Part shown: piece after piece, positions 26,985 to 36,592 of the stretch
How the letters are laid out: each line of letters starts with the position of its first letter
How positions within the stretch are numbered: the stretch's first letter is position 1
Assembly (NCBI RefSeq): GCF_017355835.1
Contig: NZ_JAFEWF010000001.1
Coordinates: 682,001-746,000 of the forward strand
Length of the DNA stretch: 64,000 bases
Direction of reading: 5' to 3'
DNA from: Desertivirga brevis
Lineage (GTDB): Bacteria > Bacteroidota > Bacteroidia > Sphingobacteriales > Sphingobacteriaceae
Translations under genes and position numbers: made by a program
Notes under the pieces: generated by a model
The model's input: only the letters and a program-made list of their open reading frames with translations
The model's database searches: none
Told to the model about the DNA's origin: nothing

Positions 26985-27563
26985 CTAATTTTCATGGGAT
27001 ATGCTAATTTGATCAAGAGCAATATTCAGCTGAAGGACATTGACCTTCCTGGGACCTAAAAAGCCTAGAAGCGGAGTTTCAGTGTTTTCAATTACCAGCT
27101 CCTGGATCTGGCTCTGTGAAAATCCCCGCAGCTCTGCTACACGTCTTACCTGCAGGTCTGCTGCTTCAACAGAAATATTAGGATCAAGGCCACTTCCAGA
27201 AGCTGTAACCAGGTCGGCAGGAATATCTTTTCGTTCGGCATAAGGATGATATTTGAGCAGCGTATCCAACCTTGATTTCACCTCCTTTAAATAATCAGGA
27301 TTAGAGGGACCCCTATTTGATCCTGCAGAGCCAGCTGCATTATAAGATATAGCTGAAGGTCGTCCCCAGAAATAACGCGGGTCTGAGAAACTTTGGCCGA
27401 CAGCGTTGTATCCAACAACTTTACCATTTAAAAAAGACTGCTCGCCCTTGCCGGCCCCTTTTGAAAATTTAGCAACAAAGGCAACAGATACAGGATAAAT
27501 AACACATAATAGTACAAGGAGTACTAATGTGAGGCGTATGGATTGAAAAATATACGATTTCAT
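26985..27563 (-). CDS. kdpC: Potassium-transporting ATPase subunit KdpC
   Basis: This 192-residue subunit has one N-terminal membrane helix (about 10-30) and a periplasmic domain. Diagnostic motifs are GQSFSDPRYFWGRPSA, SNRGPSNPDY, DLVTASGSGLDPNIS, and DLQVRRVAELRG. KdpC stabilises the KdpFABC complex and raises ATP affinity. It follows kdpB by 62 bases, a larger gap than elsewhere in the operon. Confidence 0.96.
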   Translation of the reverse strand: MKSYIFQSIRLTLVLLVLLCVIYPVSVAFVAKFSKGAGKGEQSFLNGKVVGYNAVGQSFSDPRYFWGRPSAISYNAAGSAGSNRGPSNPDYLKEVKSRLDTLLKYHPYAERKDIPADLVTASGSGLDPNISVEAADLQVRRVAELRGFSQSQIQELVIENTETPLLGFLGPRKVNVLQLNIALDQISISHEN

Positions 27564-27625
27564 GTGAGATATGAGTTATGAGATGTGATGGCTCGTGGCT
27601 GATAGCTGATAATTATAAGATGTGT

Positions 27626-29668
27626 TTAGAAGAAAATACCAACTAATAAATCAATAAATTTGATCCCTATAAACGGTGCTATAACACCTCCTAAACCATA
27701 TATAAGCAGGTTTCGTCTAAGCAAAGCACTTGCACCTATAGGCTTGTACGCAACCCCTTTCAGTGCAAGCGGGATCAGTATTGGGATGATGATGGCGTTA
27801 AAGATCACGGCTGAAAGGATTGCACTTTCGGGACTATGAAGCCGCATAATATTTAATCCCTGTAATGCAGGAATGGAAGCGATAAAAAGAGCCGGAACAA
27901 TAGCAAAGTACTTCGCAACGTCATTTGCTATAGAAAAAGTAGTGAGTGTTCCTCTCGTGATCAGCAGCTGTTTACCTATCTCCACGATCTCGATCAGCTT
28001 CGTCGGATCATTGTCCAGGTCGACCATATTTCCTGCTTCTTTTGCAGCCTGAGTGCCACTGTTCATCGCAACACCAACATCTGCCTGGGCAAGTGCAGGT
28101 GCATCATTGGTGCCGTCACCCATCATTGCAACCAGTTTTCCGTTCGACTGCTCCTGCCGGATGTAATTCATCTTGTCTTCAGGCTTAGCCTCAGCGATAA
28201 AATCATCTACTCCTGCTTTTTCGGCAATGTATTTTGCGGTCAAAGGATTATCTCCCGTTACCATTACCGTTTTTACGCCCATCTTGCGTAGTCGTTCAAA
28301 CCGCTCGCTAATGCCCGGCTTAATGATGTCCTGTAGTTCGATTACTCCTAATACTTTCCCATTTTCTGCCACTACCAGCGGCGTTCCTCCGTTCGATGAG
28401 ATAGCACGCACACGCTCTTCAGTATCCGCTGGAAAATTATGTCCTGCCTTAACGGCAATAATCTTTATTGAATCAAATGCTCCCTTACGTAATTGCGTGC
28501 CGTCTTTCAGGTTCACCCCGCTCGAACGGGTTTCCGCAGTAAAGTTCACGAACTCTGCAATTGTGACATTGGTGATTATTCCGGAAGCAATAGATGGGAT
28601 TTCAGTTTTTGCCAGGTCAACAATGGATTTTCCCTCGGGCGTTTCATCGGATATAGAGGCAAGGAGACTACAACGGATGAAATGATCTTTCGCTATTCCC
28701 TCTGCCGGATAGAAATTGGTTGCCTTCCGGTTCCCGATAGTAATAGTACCGGTTTTGTCTAGTAAGAGAGTGTCCACGTCACCTGCTGTTTCTACTGCTT
28801 TTCCAGATTTTGTGATCACATTTGCACGCAAAGCCCTGTCCATGCCTGCGATACCAATAGCAGACAGTAGGCCTCCGATGGTAGTAGGGATAAGACAAAC
28901 AAAGAGAGAGATCAGCGCAGCGATCGTGATCGGAGTATTGGCGTAATCCGCAAAGGGTTTCAGCGTTACGCATACAATGATAAAGATAATGGTAAAGCTG
29001 GCTAAAAGGATGGTCAAAGCAATTTCATTTGGGGTCTTCTGCCTGCTTGCTCCTTCAACCAAAGCAATCATTTTATCCAGAAAGCTTTCTCCCGCTTGCG
29101 TAGTTACGCGTACTTTTATCTGGTCTGAAAGAACCTTGGTTCCGCCTGTTACAGATGATTTATCACCACCCGACTCCCTGATCACCGGAGCTGATTCCCC
29201 TGTAATGGCCGATTCATCAATAGTAGCAATACCTTCAATGATCTCGCCGTCGGTTGGTATGATGTCTCCAGCTTCACATACAAAAACATCGTCTTTCTTT
29301 AAAGAATTAGAGGAACAAGTCTCGATCATTCCGCTTGCCGAGATTACCTTAGCCGGCGTTTCCTCACGTGTTTTGCGAAGACTGTCTGCCTGAGCTTTTC
29401 CCCTTGCTTCGGCTATAGCTTCCGCAAAATTTGCAAAAAGCAAGGTAACTAACAGGATAAGGAAGATGATAAGATTATAGCTAAATGAGCCCTGATCCTT
29501 ATGGTTGATGGAATAAGCCGAAACAAAAGCCATGATTAAAGTACCGATCTCTACGGTGAACATCACCGGGTTCTTTATCATCACGCGGGGATCAAGCTTT
29601 ATGAAGGATTGTTTCAGCGCTGCAGTAACAAGTACAGGCTCGAATAATTTATTAGATTGAGTTCTCAT
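27626..29668 (-). CDS. kdpB: Potassium-transporting P-type ATPase subunit KdpB
   Basis: This 680-residue subunit hydrolyses ATP for high-affinity potassium uptake. The phosphorylation motif is [14 protein letters not shown]. The TGES actuator motif ([11 protein letters not shown]), the hinge TGDNPLTA and [17 protein letters not shown] are all intact. The length fits the family. It starts one base after the kdpA stop, so translation is coupled. Confidence 0.97.
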   Translation of the reverse strand: MRTQSNKLFEPVLVTAALKQSFIKLDPRVMIKNPVMFTVEIGTLIMAFVSAYSINHKDQGSFSYNLIIFLILLVTLLFANFAEAIAEARGKAQADSLRKTREETPAKVISASGMIETCSSNSLKKDDVFVCEAGDIIPTDGEIIEGIATIDESAITGESAPVIRESGGDKSSVTGGTKVLSDQIKVRVTTQAGESFLDKMIALVEGASRQKTPNEIALTILLASFTIIFIIVCVTLKPFADYANTPITIAALISLFVCLIPTTIGGLLSAIGIAGMDRALRANVITKSGKAVETAGDVDTLLLDKTGTITIGNRKATNFYPAEGIAKDHFIRCSLLASISDETPEGKSIVDLAKTEIPSIASGIITNVTIAEFVNFTAETRSSGVNLKDGTQLRKGAFDSIKIIAVKAGHNFPADTEERVRAISSNGGTPLVVAENGKVLGVIELQDIIKPGISERFERLRKMGVKTVMVTGDNPLTAKYIAEKAGVDDFIAEAKPEDKMNYIRQEQSNGKLVAMMGDGTNDAPALAQADVGVAMNSGTQAAKEAGNMVDLDNDPTKLIEIVEIGKQLLITRGTLTTFSIANDVAKYFAIVPALFIASIPALQGLNIMRLHSPESAILSAVIFNAIIIPILIPLALKGVAYKPIGASALLRRNLLIYGLGGVIAPFIGIKFIDLLVGIFF

Positions 29669-29669
29669 A

Positions 29670-31388
29670 TTATTTAATCAGGGTAAAGTATTCTGCAATA
29701 GGACCAAGTGCTAAGGCAGGGAAATAAGAAAGGGCATTTAAGACCAGAATAACGGCAAGGGTCATTATGCTGAAAGTGATCGTATCAACCTTGAGCGTGC
29801 CGGCCGATTCGGGAATATATTTCTTCTGACCTAGTAAGCCAGCAATAGCAACGGGACCAATGATTGGCAGAAAGCGACCTAAGAAAAGGATCACTCCTGT
29901 TACAACATTCCAAAATATGTTGTTATCGCCTAATCCTTCAAAGCCCGATCCGTTATTCGCATTAGCTGAAGTAACCTCATAGAGCATCTCCGAAAAACCA
30001 TGAAATCCGGGATTGTTGAGCCAGTTAGCCGGTTTAACTGCCCAGTCTGCGTCAGGGTAGGAAACAAAAACAAAGCTCGCCAGAGCAGTTCCTGCCATAA
30101 TAAGGAAGGGACTTAGTAATGTAACCAACGCAGCGATCTTCATCTCCCTCGCTTCTACCTTATGGCCAAGGAATTCAGGCGTCCTCCCTACCATTAAGCC
30201 GGAGATGAAAACGGCGATGATGAGGTAAATAAAATAATTTAAGATACCAACGCCGCAGCCCCCAAAGAACGCGTTGATCATCATACCCAGTAATTGCCAT
30301 AGTCCGGTTAAAGGCATAGTACTATCATGCATACCATTTACAGAGCCTGTAGAAACAATTGTAGTGATAGTGCTCCAGTAAGCTGTTGCCACCGCGCCAA
30401 AACGCACTTCCTTTCCTTCCATGGCTCCATGGTCCTGATCAACACCCAATGCCGCTATAGCGGGATTACCAGCAGTTTCACTTACGATCGAAGGAATAAG
30501 TAGCATTAACATTCCCAGTGTCATTACAGCATATATAGTATAGGCAAGTTTTTTCTTCCTAATGAAGTAACCAAAAGCGATGATCATGGCCATCGGAATG
30601 ATCATTTGGGAAATAGCTTCCACCATATTGGTTAGGTAATTGGGATTCTCTAGAGGATGAGTTGAATTAGCCCCGAAAAAACCTCCCCCATTGGTTCCAA
30701 GGTGTTTTACGGCCACAAACTGCGCTGCCGGTCCCCGCGAAACATCTACCGTATCACCTTCAATAGAAACAATCCGATCTTTACTTTCATAACTTGCCGG
30801 CGTACCATTAAAAGCAAGGATTAAAGCGACGGTAAGCGATAAAGGAAGTAATAGGCGGGTAATAGATTTCAGAAAGAATTCCCAGAAGTTTCCTAGCTGC
30901 GTTGTGCTCTTTTCTCTGAAGGCTTTGAAAAGTACCAAAGCAGAGGCAATTCCCGTTGCAGCACTTGTAAACTGCAGGAACATCAAGACAAAATGCTGCG
31001 TTAGATAGCTTACTCCCGTCTCGCCCGAATAGTGCTGCAAATTACAGTTCACCACAAAGCTGATAATGGTATTAAAAGAAAGGTCGGGTGTCATACCAGG
31101 ATTTCCATCCGGATTAAGCGGGAGTTTATCCTGATAAAGCAATATGAAGAAACCATAAATAAGCCATACAGAATTAATGGTAAGCAAAGCTTTCAAATGC
31201 TGCTTCCAGTTCATCTGTTGTTTAGGGTTGATGCCCGACAATTTATAAATGACAGATTCAAGAGGACACAGAAAATCTGTCCATACTTTTTCACCGGCAA
31301 AGACTTTTGCCAGGTACCTTCCCAGAGGAAAGGCAATGATCACCGTAAGGAGGTAAGTAGCTATTATTCCGTTAATCTCAGTGTTCAT
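29670..31388 (-). CDS. kdpA: Potassium-transporting ATPase subunit KdpA
   Basis: This 572-residue potassium-selective channel-like subunit has about ten membrane segments. Its selectivity loops include [36 protein letters not shown] and [14 protein letters not shown]. The motifs and length match KdpA. It starts 5 bases after kdpF. Confidence 0.97.
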   Translation of the reverse strand: MNTEINGIIATYLLTVIIAFPLGRYLAKVFAGEKVWTDFLCPLESVIYKLSGINPKQQMNWKQHLKALLTINSVWLIYGFFILLYQDKLPLNPDGNPGMTPDLSFNTIISFVVNCNLQHYSGETGVSYLTQHFVLMFLQFTSAATGIASALVLFKAFREKSTTQLGNFWEFFLKSITRLLLPLSLTVALILAFNGTPASYESKDRIVSIEGDTVDVSRGPAAQFVAVKHLGTNGGGFFGANSTHPLENPNYLTNMVEAISQMIIPMAMIIAFGYFIRKKKLAYTIYAVMTLGMLMLLIPSIVSETAGNPAIAALGVDQDHGAMEGKEVRFGAVATAYWSTITTIVSTGSVNGMHDSTMPLTGLWQLLGMMINAFFGGCGVGILNYFIYLIIAVFISGLMVGRTPEFLGHKVEAREMKIAALVTLLSPFLIMAGTALASFVFVSYPDADWAVKPANWLNNPGFHGFSEMLYEVTSANANNGSGFEGLGDNNIFWNVVTGVILFLGRFLPIIGPVAIAGLLGQKKYIPESAGTLKVDTITFSIMTLAVILVLNALSYFPALALGPIAEYFTLIK

Positions 31389-31393
31389 AGCAA

Positions 31394-31471
31394 TTAGAAT
31401 TTTTCGGGTTTAAGCAGTACATAGATCATATAAATAAGTACCGCGATTGAAATGATGAATAGTGCGATCAT
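31394..31471 (-). CDS. kdpF: Potassium-transporting ATPase subunit KdpF
   Basis: This 25-residue peptide consists of a single membrane helix starting MIALFIISIAVLIYM and ending LLKPEKF. The C-terminal LLKPEKF-type ending and the position 5 bases before kdpA identify KdpF, which stabilises the complex. The start is ATG at 31469-31471 and the stop TAA at 31394-31396. Confidence 0.9.
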   Translation of the reverse strand: MIALFIISIAVLIYMIYVLLKPEKF

Positions 31472-31476
31472 AAGTT

Positions 31477-31560
31477 TCAGATTCTTTCTAGCCAGTCAAT
31501 TGATTTAAAACATATCCTGCAGAGTAGCAGAATGGAGAGTAATAGGATTACTGTTAACAT
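31477..31560 (-). CDS. 27-residue hydrophobic ORF preceding kdpF
   Basis: An ATG at 31558-31560 opens a 27-codon frame. It is a hydrophobic helix (MLTVILLLSILLLCRIC) followed by a polar amphipathic tail, FKSIDWLERI. It ends 5 bases before the kdpF ATG, the same spacing as kdpF to kdpA, which supports translation as part of the operon. It is not KdpF, which follows separately. The role is unknown: a second small subunit or a regulatory leader peptide are both possible. The start codon lies inside one arm of a perfect inverted repeat. Confidence 0.6.
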   Translation of the reverse strand: MLTVILLLSILLLCRICFKSIDWLERI

Positions 31561-31583
31561 ATCAAAAGTTATTTTTGATATGT
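31557..31583 (-). promoter_or_regulatory. Perfect 11-bp inverted repeat over the first start codon of the kdp operon
   Basis: ACATATCAAAA (31557-31567), five bases, TTTTGATATGT (31573-31583). In the minus-strand transcript the AUG of the 27-residue ORF falls in the 3' arm, so a hairpin would hide it. As DNA it is equally a candidate dyad operator. Confidence 0.55.
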
Positions 31584-31595
31584 CCTTAGCTATAG

Positions 31596-31609
31596 GCATG
31601 CCCCTGACA
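31596..31609 (-). promoter_or_regulatory. Weak candidate -24/-12 (sigma-54) promoter of the kdp operon
   Basis: Read on the minus strand the site is TGTCAGGGGCATGC, compared with TGGCACnnnnTTGC. Spacing between the -24 and -12 blocks is correct, but one G of the -24 GG is replaced by T. It lies about 36 bases upstream of the first start codon and next to a gene for a sigma-54 activator. Confidence 0.3.
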
Positions 31610-31667
31610 GGAAACTACCTACAAGAAGCTGAATAACAGACGAATAATTTATTCTAAAGATTTAGGG

Positions 31668-31706
31668 CAATAAAAAACCCTCCCAAAATGGGAAGGTTTT
31701 TTATTG
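31668..31706 (-). terminator. Strong bidirectional-type terminator after the sigma-54 regulator gene
   Basis: CAATAAAAAACC (31668-31679) pairs perfectly with GGTTTTTTATTG (31695-31706). TCCC/GGGA pairs inside, with one mismatch and a five-base loop. A/T runs lie in both outer arms. It separates the regulator gene from the kdp operon, so kdp needs its own promoter. Confidence 0.9.
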
Positions 31707-31736
31707 AAATGATATGGTAAGTAATAATATCAGGCT

Positions 31737-33077
31737 TTAAAGGGCCATTCCGTACTCCTCCAATTTGCGATAAAGGGTAGACAAACCAATACCCAGTAGC
31801 CGGGAAGCTTCCGTTTTGTTTCCATGAGTGTAATTCAGCACCTTGCGGATATGCTGTTTCTCCATTACCTGCATATTCATACTATCCCCTTCCGTAATTT
31901 CCTGATGAAACTCGTATGGTAGCAGGGAGGCATTCAGAACAGGGTTGTCGGCAAGGATCACCACCCGCTCAATCACGTTTCGCAGTTCTCTGATATTCCC
32001 CTTCCAGGAATGTCGCTTAAGGGCTTCAATAAAATCCTGAGCCAATTCCAGCTGAGGTTTATTCATTTTTAAGCAAAACTCTTTAAGGTAATGATTTGCC
32101 AGTAGTTCAATATCTCCTTTCCTACCAGATAGCGAAGGCAGGGAAATAGAAAACACAGAAAGCCTGTAGTAAAGATCCAATCTGAACTTACCCTGGTGCG
32201 ACTCCAGTTCGAGGTTACGGTTGGTGGCTGCAATTAATCGCACATCCACTTTAGAGGTTTGCGTATCGCCTAATTTTATAAAGGTCTGGGTTTCCAGTAC
32301 GCGAAGCAATTTTGCCTGGAGGTCGAGGTTCATCTCCCCTATTTCATCCAGGAACAAAGTCCCGCCCGATGCTTCTTCCAGTAAACCCTTTTTGTCTTTA
32401 GAAGCGCCAGTAAAGGCTCCGGATTTATAGCCAAACAATTCGCTTTCCAGCAGTTCAGAACTAAAACCACTGCAATTCAACGCCACGAAGCGGTTCATTT
32501 TACGGGGACTTTCATGATGGATCGCTTGTGCGAACACTTCTTTTCCTGTACCCGTTTCACCCAACAGCAGCACGGTTGTATCTGTATCTGCTACCTTTTT
32601 CGCAAGTACGATCGTATCTTTTATCTGGGGTGAATTGCCAATAATACTATCAAAGCTGTACTTCTTGTGAACTTCTTTTTCAAGGTCGAATACCCTTTTC
32701 TGTAGTTTAGACTTCTCTATGGCCTTATGTAGTAAGGGGATAATTTTTTTGTTATCATCGCCTTTGGTGATATAATCGAAGGCTCCATTCTTCATTGCCG
32801 TAACACTGTCTGGGATAGTTCCATAGGCCGTAAGACTGATGACTTCCGTGTAAGGCCATTTTTCCTTGATTTGTTTCACCAGATCTACACCATTAATATC
32901 GGGGAGCTTCACATCACTGATCACCACGTTCACTTCCTCCTGGCCAAGGATCTTTAAACCTTCTTTTGCAGTAAAAGCCTGGAAAACGGTATAACCTTCG
33001 TAGCGAATGATCCTCGAAAGCAGGTCATTCAATTTTTTCTCGTCATCGATCACGAGGACTATATTTTCTTGCTTCAT
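31737..33077 (-). CDS. NtrC-family sigma-54-dependent response regulator
   Basis: This is a 446-residue regulator. The ATG at 33075-33077 opens directly into the receiver (MKQENIVLVIDDE); an earlier ATG at 33134 would add 19 unlikely residues. The receiver phosphosite is Asp55 in VISDVKLPD. The AAA+ domain has Walker A GETGTGKE (173-180), the sigma-54 contact loop GAFTGA (220-225) and the Walker B GGTLFLDEIGEM. A C-terminal Fis-type HTH follows (NKTEASRLLGIGLSTLYRKL). It lies upstream of kdp on the same strand and is the likely functional replacement of KdpE, which belongs to the OmpR class. Pairing with the kinase at 22897-24648 is inference. Confidence 0.93.
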   Translation of the reverse strand: MKQENIVLVIDDEKKLNDLLSRIIRYEGYTVFQAFTAKEGLKILGQEEVNVVISDVKLPDINGVDLVKQIKEKWPYTEVISLTAYGTIPDSVTAMKNGAFDYITKGDDNKKIIPLLHKAIEKSKLQKRVFDLEKEVHKKYSFDSIIGNSPQIKDTIVLAKKVADTDTTVLLLGETGTGKEVFAQAIHHESPRKMNRFVALNCSGFSSELLESELFGYKSGAFTGASKDKKGLLEEASGGTLFLDEIGEMNLDLQAKLLRVLETQTFIKLGDTQTSKVDVRLIAATNRNLELESHQGKFRLDLYYRLSVFSISLPSLSGRKGDIELLANHYLKEFCLKMNKPQLELAQDFIEALKRHSWKGNIRELRNVIERVVILADNPVLNASLLPYEFHQEITEGDSMNMQVMEKQHIRKVLNYTHGNKTEASRLLGIGLSTLYRKLEEYGMAL

Positions 33078-33326
33078 CACCAAGACTGCTAATTCCTGGC
33101 CAAAATTGAAGAATAATCTCTTATCATCATACAAATGCTGAAAGAATTGTGCTAGCCAATTATAATCACAACCCGTCTGTAAGAGTTGCAGAGCAAAATT
33201 TTTTAAACGTACGCACCATAAGCGAAAAAAGAAATATTACATAGCACTGGAAACGCTCCTTTAGGCGGGATTGTGGACAGACCTTAAAATATGAGAAATA
33301 CTCTATTCAGAATCAAGTAGTAGTTA

Positions 33327-33788
33327 TTAAGTCCTTCCATTTGGATCATCCTTACTCATTTCCGGATTATAATGAAGTCCCGGAGTAAGCCAGTACAACA
33401 GAGCAACCCTTGAGTAACGGTAATTGAAGGGAGATAAAATAAATACTGCAGGAAATATTGTTGCGAAATAAAGCCACATGTTCTCCAGGTTACCAGTAAT
33501 TACGTACGTTGCAACAGCAATTGAAATCATCTCGGCTACGTTCATTGCATAACTTACGAACATCGAAACATAGAAGTATCCGGGCTCCCGCTCAAACCTC
33601 AGGTCACAATGAGGGCAGCTTATATGCATCTTCTGTAGCTTCAACCCGTACATTGGTCCGGCAAACATATCTCCTCTTCTGCACCTTGGGCACTTGGCCT
33701 GTACTGCAGCAGCAAACACACCAGGCACTTTATATTCCACTTTGTTCATATCGTTAAGTTCATTCTTGTTAATCTCTAATGTTCTCAT
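33327..33788 (-). CDS. DUF983 family membrane protein
   Basis: The 153 residues carry two zinc-ribbon-like cysteine pairs (KCPRCRRGDMF and SCPHCDLRFEREPGYFY), followed by two membrane segments (MFVSYAMNVAEMISIAVATYV and MWLYFATIFPAVFILSPF). This is the DUF983 layout. The function is unknown; members often sit near cytochrome oxidase genes, but here it precedes no such genes. ATG 33788 is chosen; a TTG at 33815 and an ATG at 33749 are other options. Confidence 0.85.
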   Translation of the reverse strand: MRTLEINKNELNDMNKVEYKVPGVFAAAVQAKCPRCRRGDMFAGPMYGLKLQKMHISCPHCDLRFEREPGYFYVSMFVSYAMNVAEMISIAVATYVITGNLENMWLYFATIFPAVFILSPFNYRYSRVALLYWLTPGLHYNPEMSKDDPNGRT

Positions 33789-33839
33789 GTTCCAATTTTT
33801 ATAATCCAATTTCAACTCGTAATCTTTGCTTTACAAAGC

Positions 33840-34712
33840 TCACTTCAAAGTTTTCTTTCTGAATTCCTCTGGCGTCACTCCCACGTACTTTTTGAAGAAC
33901 TTGGTAAAATAGGAGTTGTCGTTGAAGTTCAACTGCGTCGAAATTTCAGTTATAGAAAGTTCGAGGTTCACGAGCAGACGTTTTGCTTCCAAAATCACCC
34001 TGTTTCGAATCACCTCACCTGCCGCCATTCCCAAAAGATCATTACACAGCGCATTAAGATGATTAGGTGTGATGTAAAGGAGCTCTGCATATTCCTTCGG
34101 TAACCTTATCAAAGTATAGTTTCGTTCAATCAACTGCTGGAAGTTTCTAAGTAAGGTGTAGTTGTATGATGATACATACTCTTCTGATTTCTCCACCAGC
34201 AGATCTGAAAGCATGATGAAAAGCTTCAGCAAAAGGACTTTTATATAATCATCGCTAAAGCGCTTATTTTGGGTTCCTGTTATAAGTAATTCCTCAAATA
34301 TTCCTTTTATCGCACTTTGACAATCTTCGGGCACCTGCAATACTGAATCTTTTACAACCCCATTGAAGAAGCTGAACCTCTGCAGGTACTCCGTTAGTAA
34401 TAGAAAAGACTGGAAATAAGTACTCGAAAAATTTACCACATAACCGTCTACCGGTCCGGCAAAACTCCAGCTATGGACCTGTCCGGGTATCATGAAATAG
34501 ATCTGCCATGGTCTCACTTCAAAGCTTTCAAAATCTATAGAGTGGGCCCCTGCTCCCTCCGTAAATAGTACTACATGGTAAAAGCTGTGACGATGAGGAT
34601 AATGTAAATGCTGGTGCGTCTTTGAATAAGGACCAAATTTGCTGACCATGATATCTTCCTTACGAAAACCTGCGAGGCTGCTTATATCGTAAATAGGAAT
34701 CTCATTTCTCAT
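33840..34712 (-). CDS. AraC-family transcriptional regulator
   Basis: This 290-residue regulator has an N-terminal cupin-like sensing domain (about 25-120; HLHYPHRHSFYHVVLFTEG, MIPGQVHSW) and a C-terminal double HTH (about 190-290) ending FNDNSYFTKFFKKYVGVTPEEFRKKT. A small-molecule effector is expected but cannot be named. It lies 51 bases upstream of the DUF983 gene on the same strand and may control it. A perfect TACCTTTG box (minus strand, 34717-34724) lies immediately before the start codon. Confidence 0.9.
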   Translation of the reverse strand: MRNEIPIYDISSLAGFRKEDIMVSKFGPYSKTHQHLHYPHRHSFYHVVLFTEGAGAHSIDFESFEVRPWQIYFMIPGQVHSWSFAGPVDGYVVNFSSTYFQSFLLLTEYLQRFSFFNGVVKDSVLQVPEDCQSAIKGIFEELLITGTQNKRFSDDYIKVLLLKLFIMLSDLLVEKSEEYVSSYNYTLLRNFQQLIERNYTLIRLPKEYAELLYITPNHLNALCNDLLGMAAGEVIRNRVILEAKRLLVNLELSITEISTQLNFNDNSYFTKFFKKYVGVTPEEFRKKTLK

Positions 34713-34939
34713 ACAGCAAAGGTACTTGGAAATGGAGGAAAGCTATGGTATGTTTTACCGGACTAATGGTATTTTTCAAAGATTACAAAGAAAATCCATC
34801 TTTTTTGGCTTGCCGCATGACGAGCTTTCCCTCATTGGGTAAACAATTCATTGTAATGGATGTTACAATTACATCAAGCTAACTAGTTAGGGCCAGGTCC
34901 AAAATCACTTTTACTTATTATTGAATAGTCCCAGGTAAA

Positions 34940-36517
34940 TTGAAACACGGAAAAGCAATAGACATACAGGGAACCAATTTCGAAGTTCTATTTTACAGCA
35001 ATCCTTTGCCCATGATAATTTACAGATCGGCCGGATTACAAATAATAGAAGCTAATTCTGCAGCCTTAAACTTCTATGGATACTCCCTGGAGGAAATGAA
35101 AAAACAAACCGTTTCCAGTATCCGAATTGAACAGGAGCATGACAAGTTCAAGGATTTATTACCGAAGATCCATAACCAGGAAAATATCCAGGTAGAAACT
35201 ATTCATAGAACAAAAAATGGGGATATTAGAAATGTTCAGGTAGTGTCTTTTCCAATCGGATATTTAGGAAACGAAGCAAGACTAGCCCAGATACACGATA
35301 TATCAGACAAAGTCAGACAAGCAAAAAATTTAGAGCTTATACTTGCTACCAACCAATTTGTAGCTGAAAACCTCGATCTACAGGTTATATTGCAAAGAGT
35401 TACAGATGTAACAACAGAGTTGTCAGGAGCTGAGTTTGGAGCCTTTTTCTATAACACCGTTAATGAACAGGGAGAAGCAATGATGCTTTACACCCTTTCA
35501 GGTGCCGACAAAAGCTTCTTTGAAAACCTGGGGATGCCAAAACATACATCAATTTTTCATCCCTCCATGGTTGAGGCAAAAATACTTCGCATAGAAGATG
35601 TTACTCAAGACCCAAGATATGGAAAGTCCGCTCCACATTATGGGATGCCTAAAGGTCATTTGCCAGTAGCTAGTTATATGTCGGTACCTATTGTTTCGCA
35701 ATCAGCGGAAATACACGGATGTTTACTGTTTGGGCATAAAAGAAAAGGAGTATTCAGCAAAGAAAGCGAAGATCTGGTATCAGGGGTGGCCTCCCAAGCT
35801 GCCATCGCCTTAGATCATGCTAAATTATTTGAGGAAGTTACTGGGCTGAACACCAAGAAAGACGTATTTTTTAATGTTGCCAGTCACGAACTAAAAACTC
35901 CTATAACCAGTATTCAGGCATCATTACAACTAATTGAGCGTCTTTATAAGGCCAACCCTCAATCTGCAACTATTGAAAAGCTAATTTCGAAGTCCATTGG
36001 AAGCGTAAGTAAACTATCGAACCTGATCAGAGACTTGTTGGATGTTTCCAGGATCGAAAAAGGCCAACTAGCCATTAAGAAATCAGTTTTTAAGTTTTCC
36101 GATGTTATCGATAATTGTTGTCATCATATCAATAATATAGGTCAGCAAGCCTTAAGAATTGAAGGGGACCTTGAACTTGAGGTCTACGGCGATGCTGTAA
36201 GGATTGAACAGGTCTTGGTTAATTTTGTAACCAATGCTGTTAAATACGCCCCCGAATCAGACGAAATTATTGTAAAAATAGAACGAATCGAAGATAAGGC
36301 CAAAGTTTCTGTTTCTGATAAAGGGAAAGGTATCCCAAAAGAAAGAATTGCCAAAATATTCGATCGTTATTACAGAGCAGATCCGGGAAGCCACGAATCT
36401 GGGATGGGACTGGGTCTATTTATATCCTCAGAAATTGTAAAACAGCATGATGGCGAAATAGGCGTAGAGAGCAAGATCGGACAAGGAACAACGTTCTGGT
36501 TTACGATCCCTATATAA
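34940..36517 (+). CDS. Cytosolic PAS-GAF sensor histidine kinase
   Basis: This 525-residue soluble kinase begins at TTG 34940 (no closer ATG keeps the PAS domain whole). PAS covers about 12-120 (FYSNPLPMIIYRSAGLQIIEANSAAL) and GAF about 140-295 (ILQRVTDVTTELSGAEFGAFFYN; HGCLLFGHKRKGVF). HisKA follows with SHELKTP (His316), then HATPase with NFVTNAVKYAP, DKGKGIPKE and GMGLGLFIS. The kinase core closely resembles those at 21097 and 49953. No regulator gene is adjacent, so it is an orphan. It is convergent with the sterol-desaturase-family gene. Confidence 0.9.
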   Translation: MKHGKAIDIQGTNFEVLFYSNPLPMIIYRSAGLQIIEANSAALNFYGYSLEEMKKQTVSSIRIEQEHDKFKDLLPKIHNQENIQVETIHRTKNGDIRNVQVVSFPIGYLGNEARLAQIHDISDKVRQAKNLELILATNQFVAENLDLQVILQRVTDVTTELSGAEFGAFFYNTVNEQGEAMMLYTLSGADKSFFENLGMPKHTSIFHPSMVEAKILRIEDVTQDPRYGKSAPHYGMPKGHLPVASYMSVPIVSQSAEIHGCLLFGHKRKGVFSKESEDLVSGVASQAAIALDHAKLFEEVTGLNTKKDVFFNVASHELKTPITSIQASLQLIERLYKANPQSATIEKLISKSIGSVSKLSNLIRDLLDVSRIEKGQLAIKKSVFKFSDVIDNCCHHINNIGQQALRIEGDLELEVYGDAVRIEQVLVNFVTNAVKYAPESDEIIVKIERIEDKAKVSVSDKGKGIPKERIAKIFDRYYRADPGSHESGMGLGLFISSEIVKQHDGEIGVESKIGQGTTFWFTIPI

Positions 36518-36592
36518 GTTTCCTACTTTGCCATTCCAAAATACCGAAATTTGAATAGTAAGAAAGCTGATATCGATCAATTTTAATTGTTC

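Noticed and set aside
28173..28685. A 170-codon frame on the plus strand opposite kdpB
   Set aside because: It lies wholly inside kdpB, whose motifs are intact, and its protein is a low-complexity Ser/Pro/Thr-rich shadow with no domain.
34717..34724. Perfect TACCTTTG box directly before the AraC gene (minus strand) as its promoter
   Set aside because: The start site would fall on or inside the start codon, and no -33 element is present. A leaderless message is possible but not supported, so it is not listed as a promoter.
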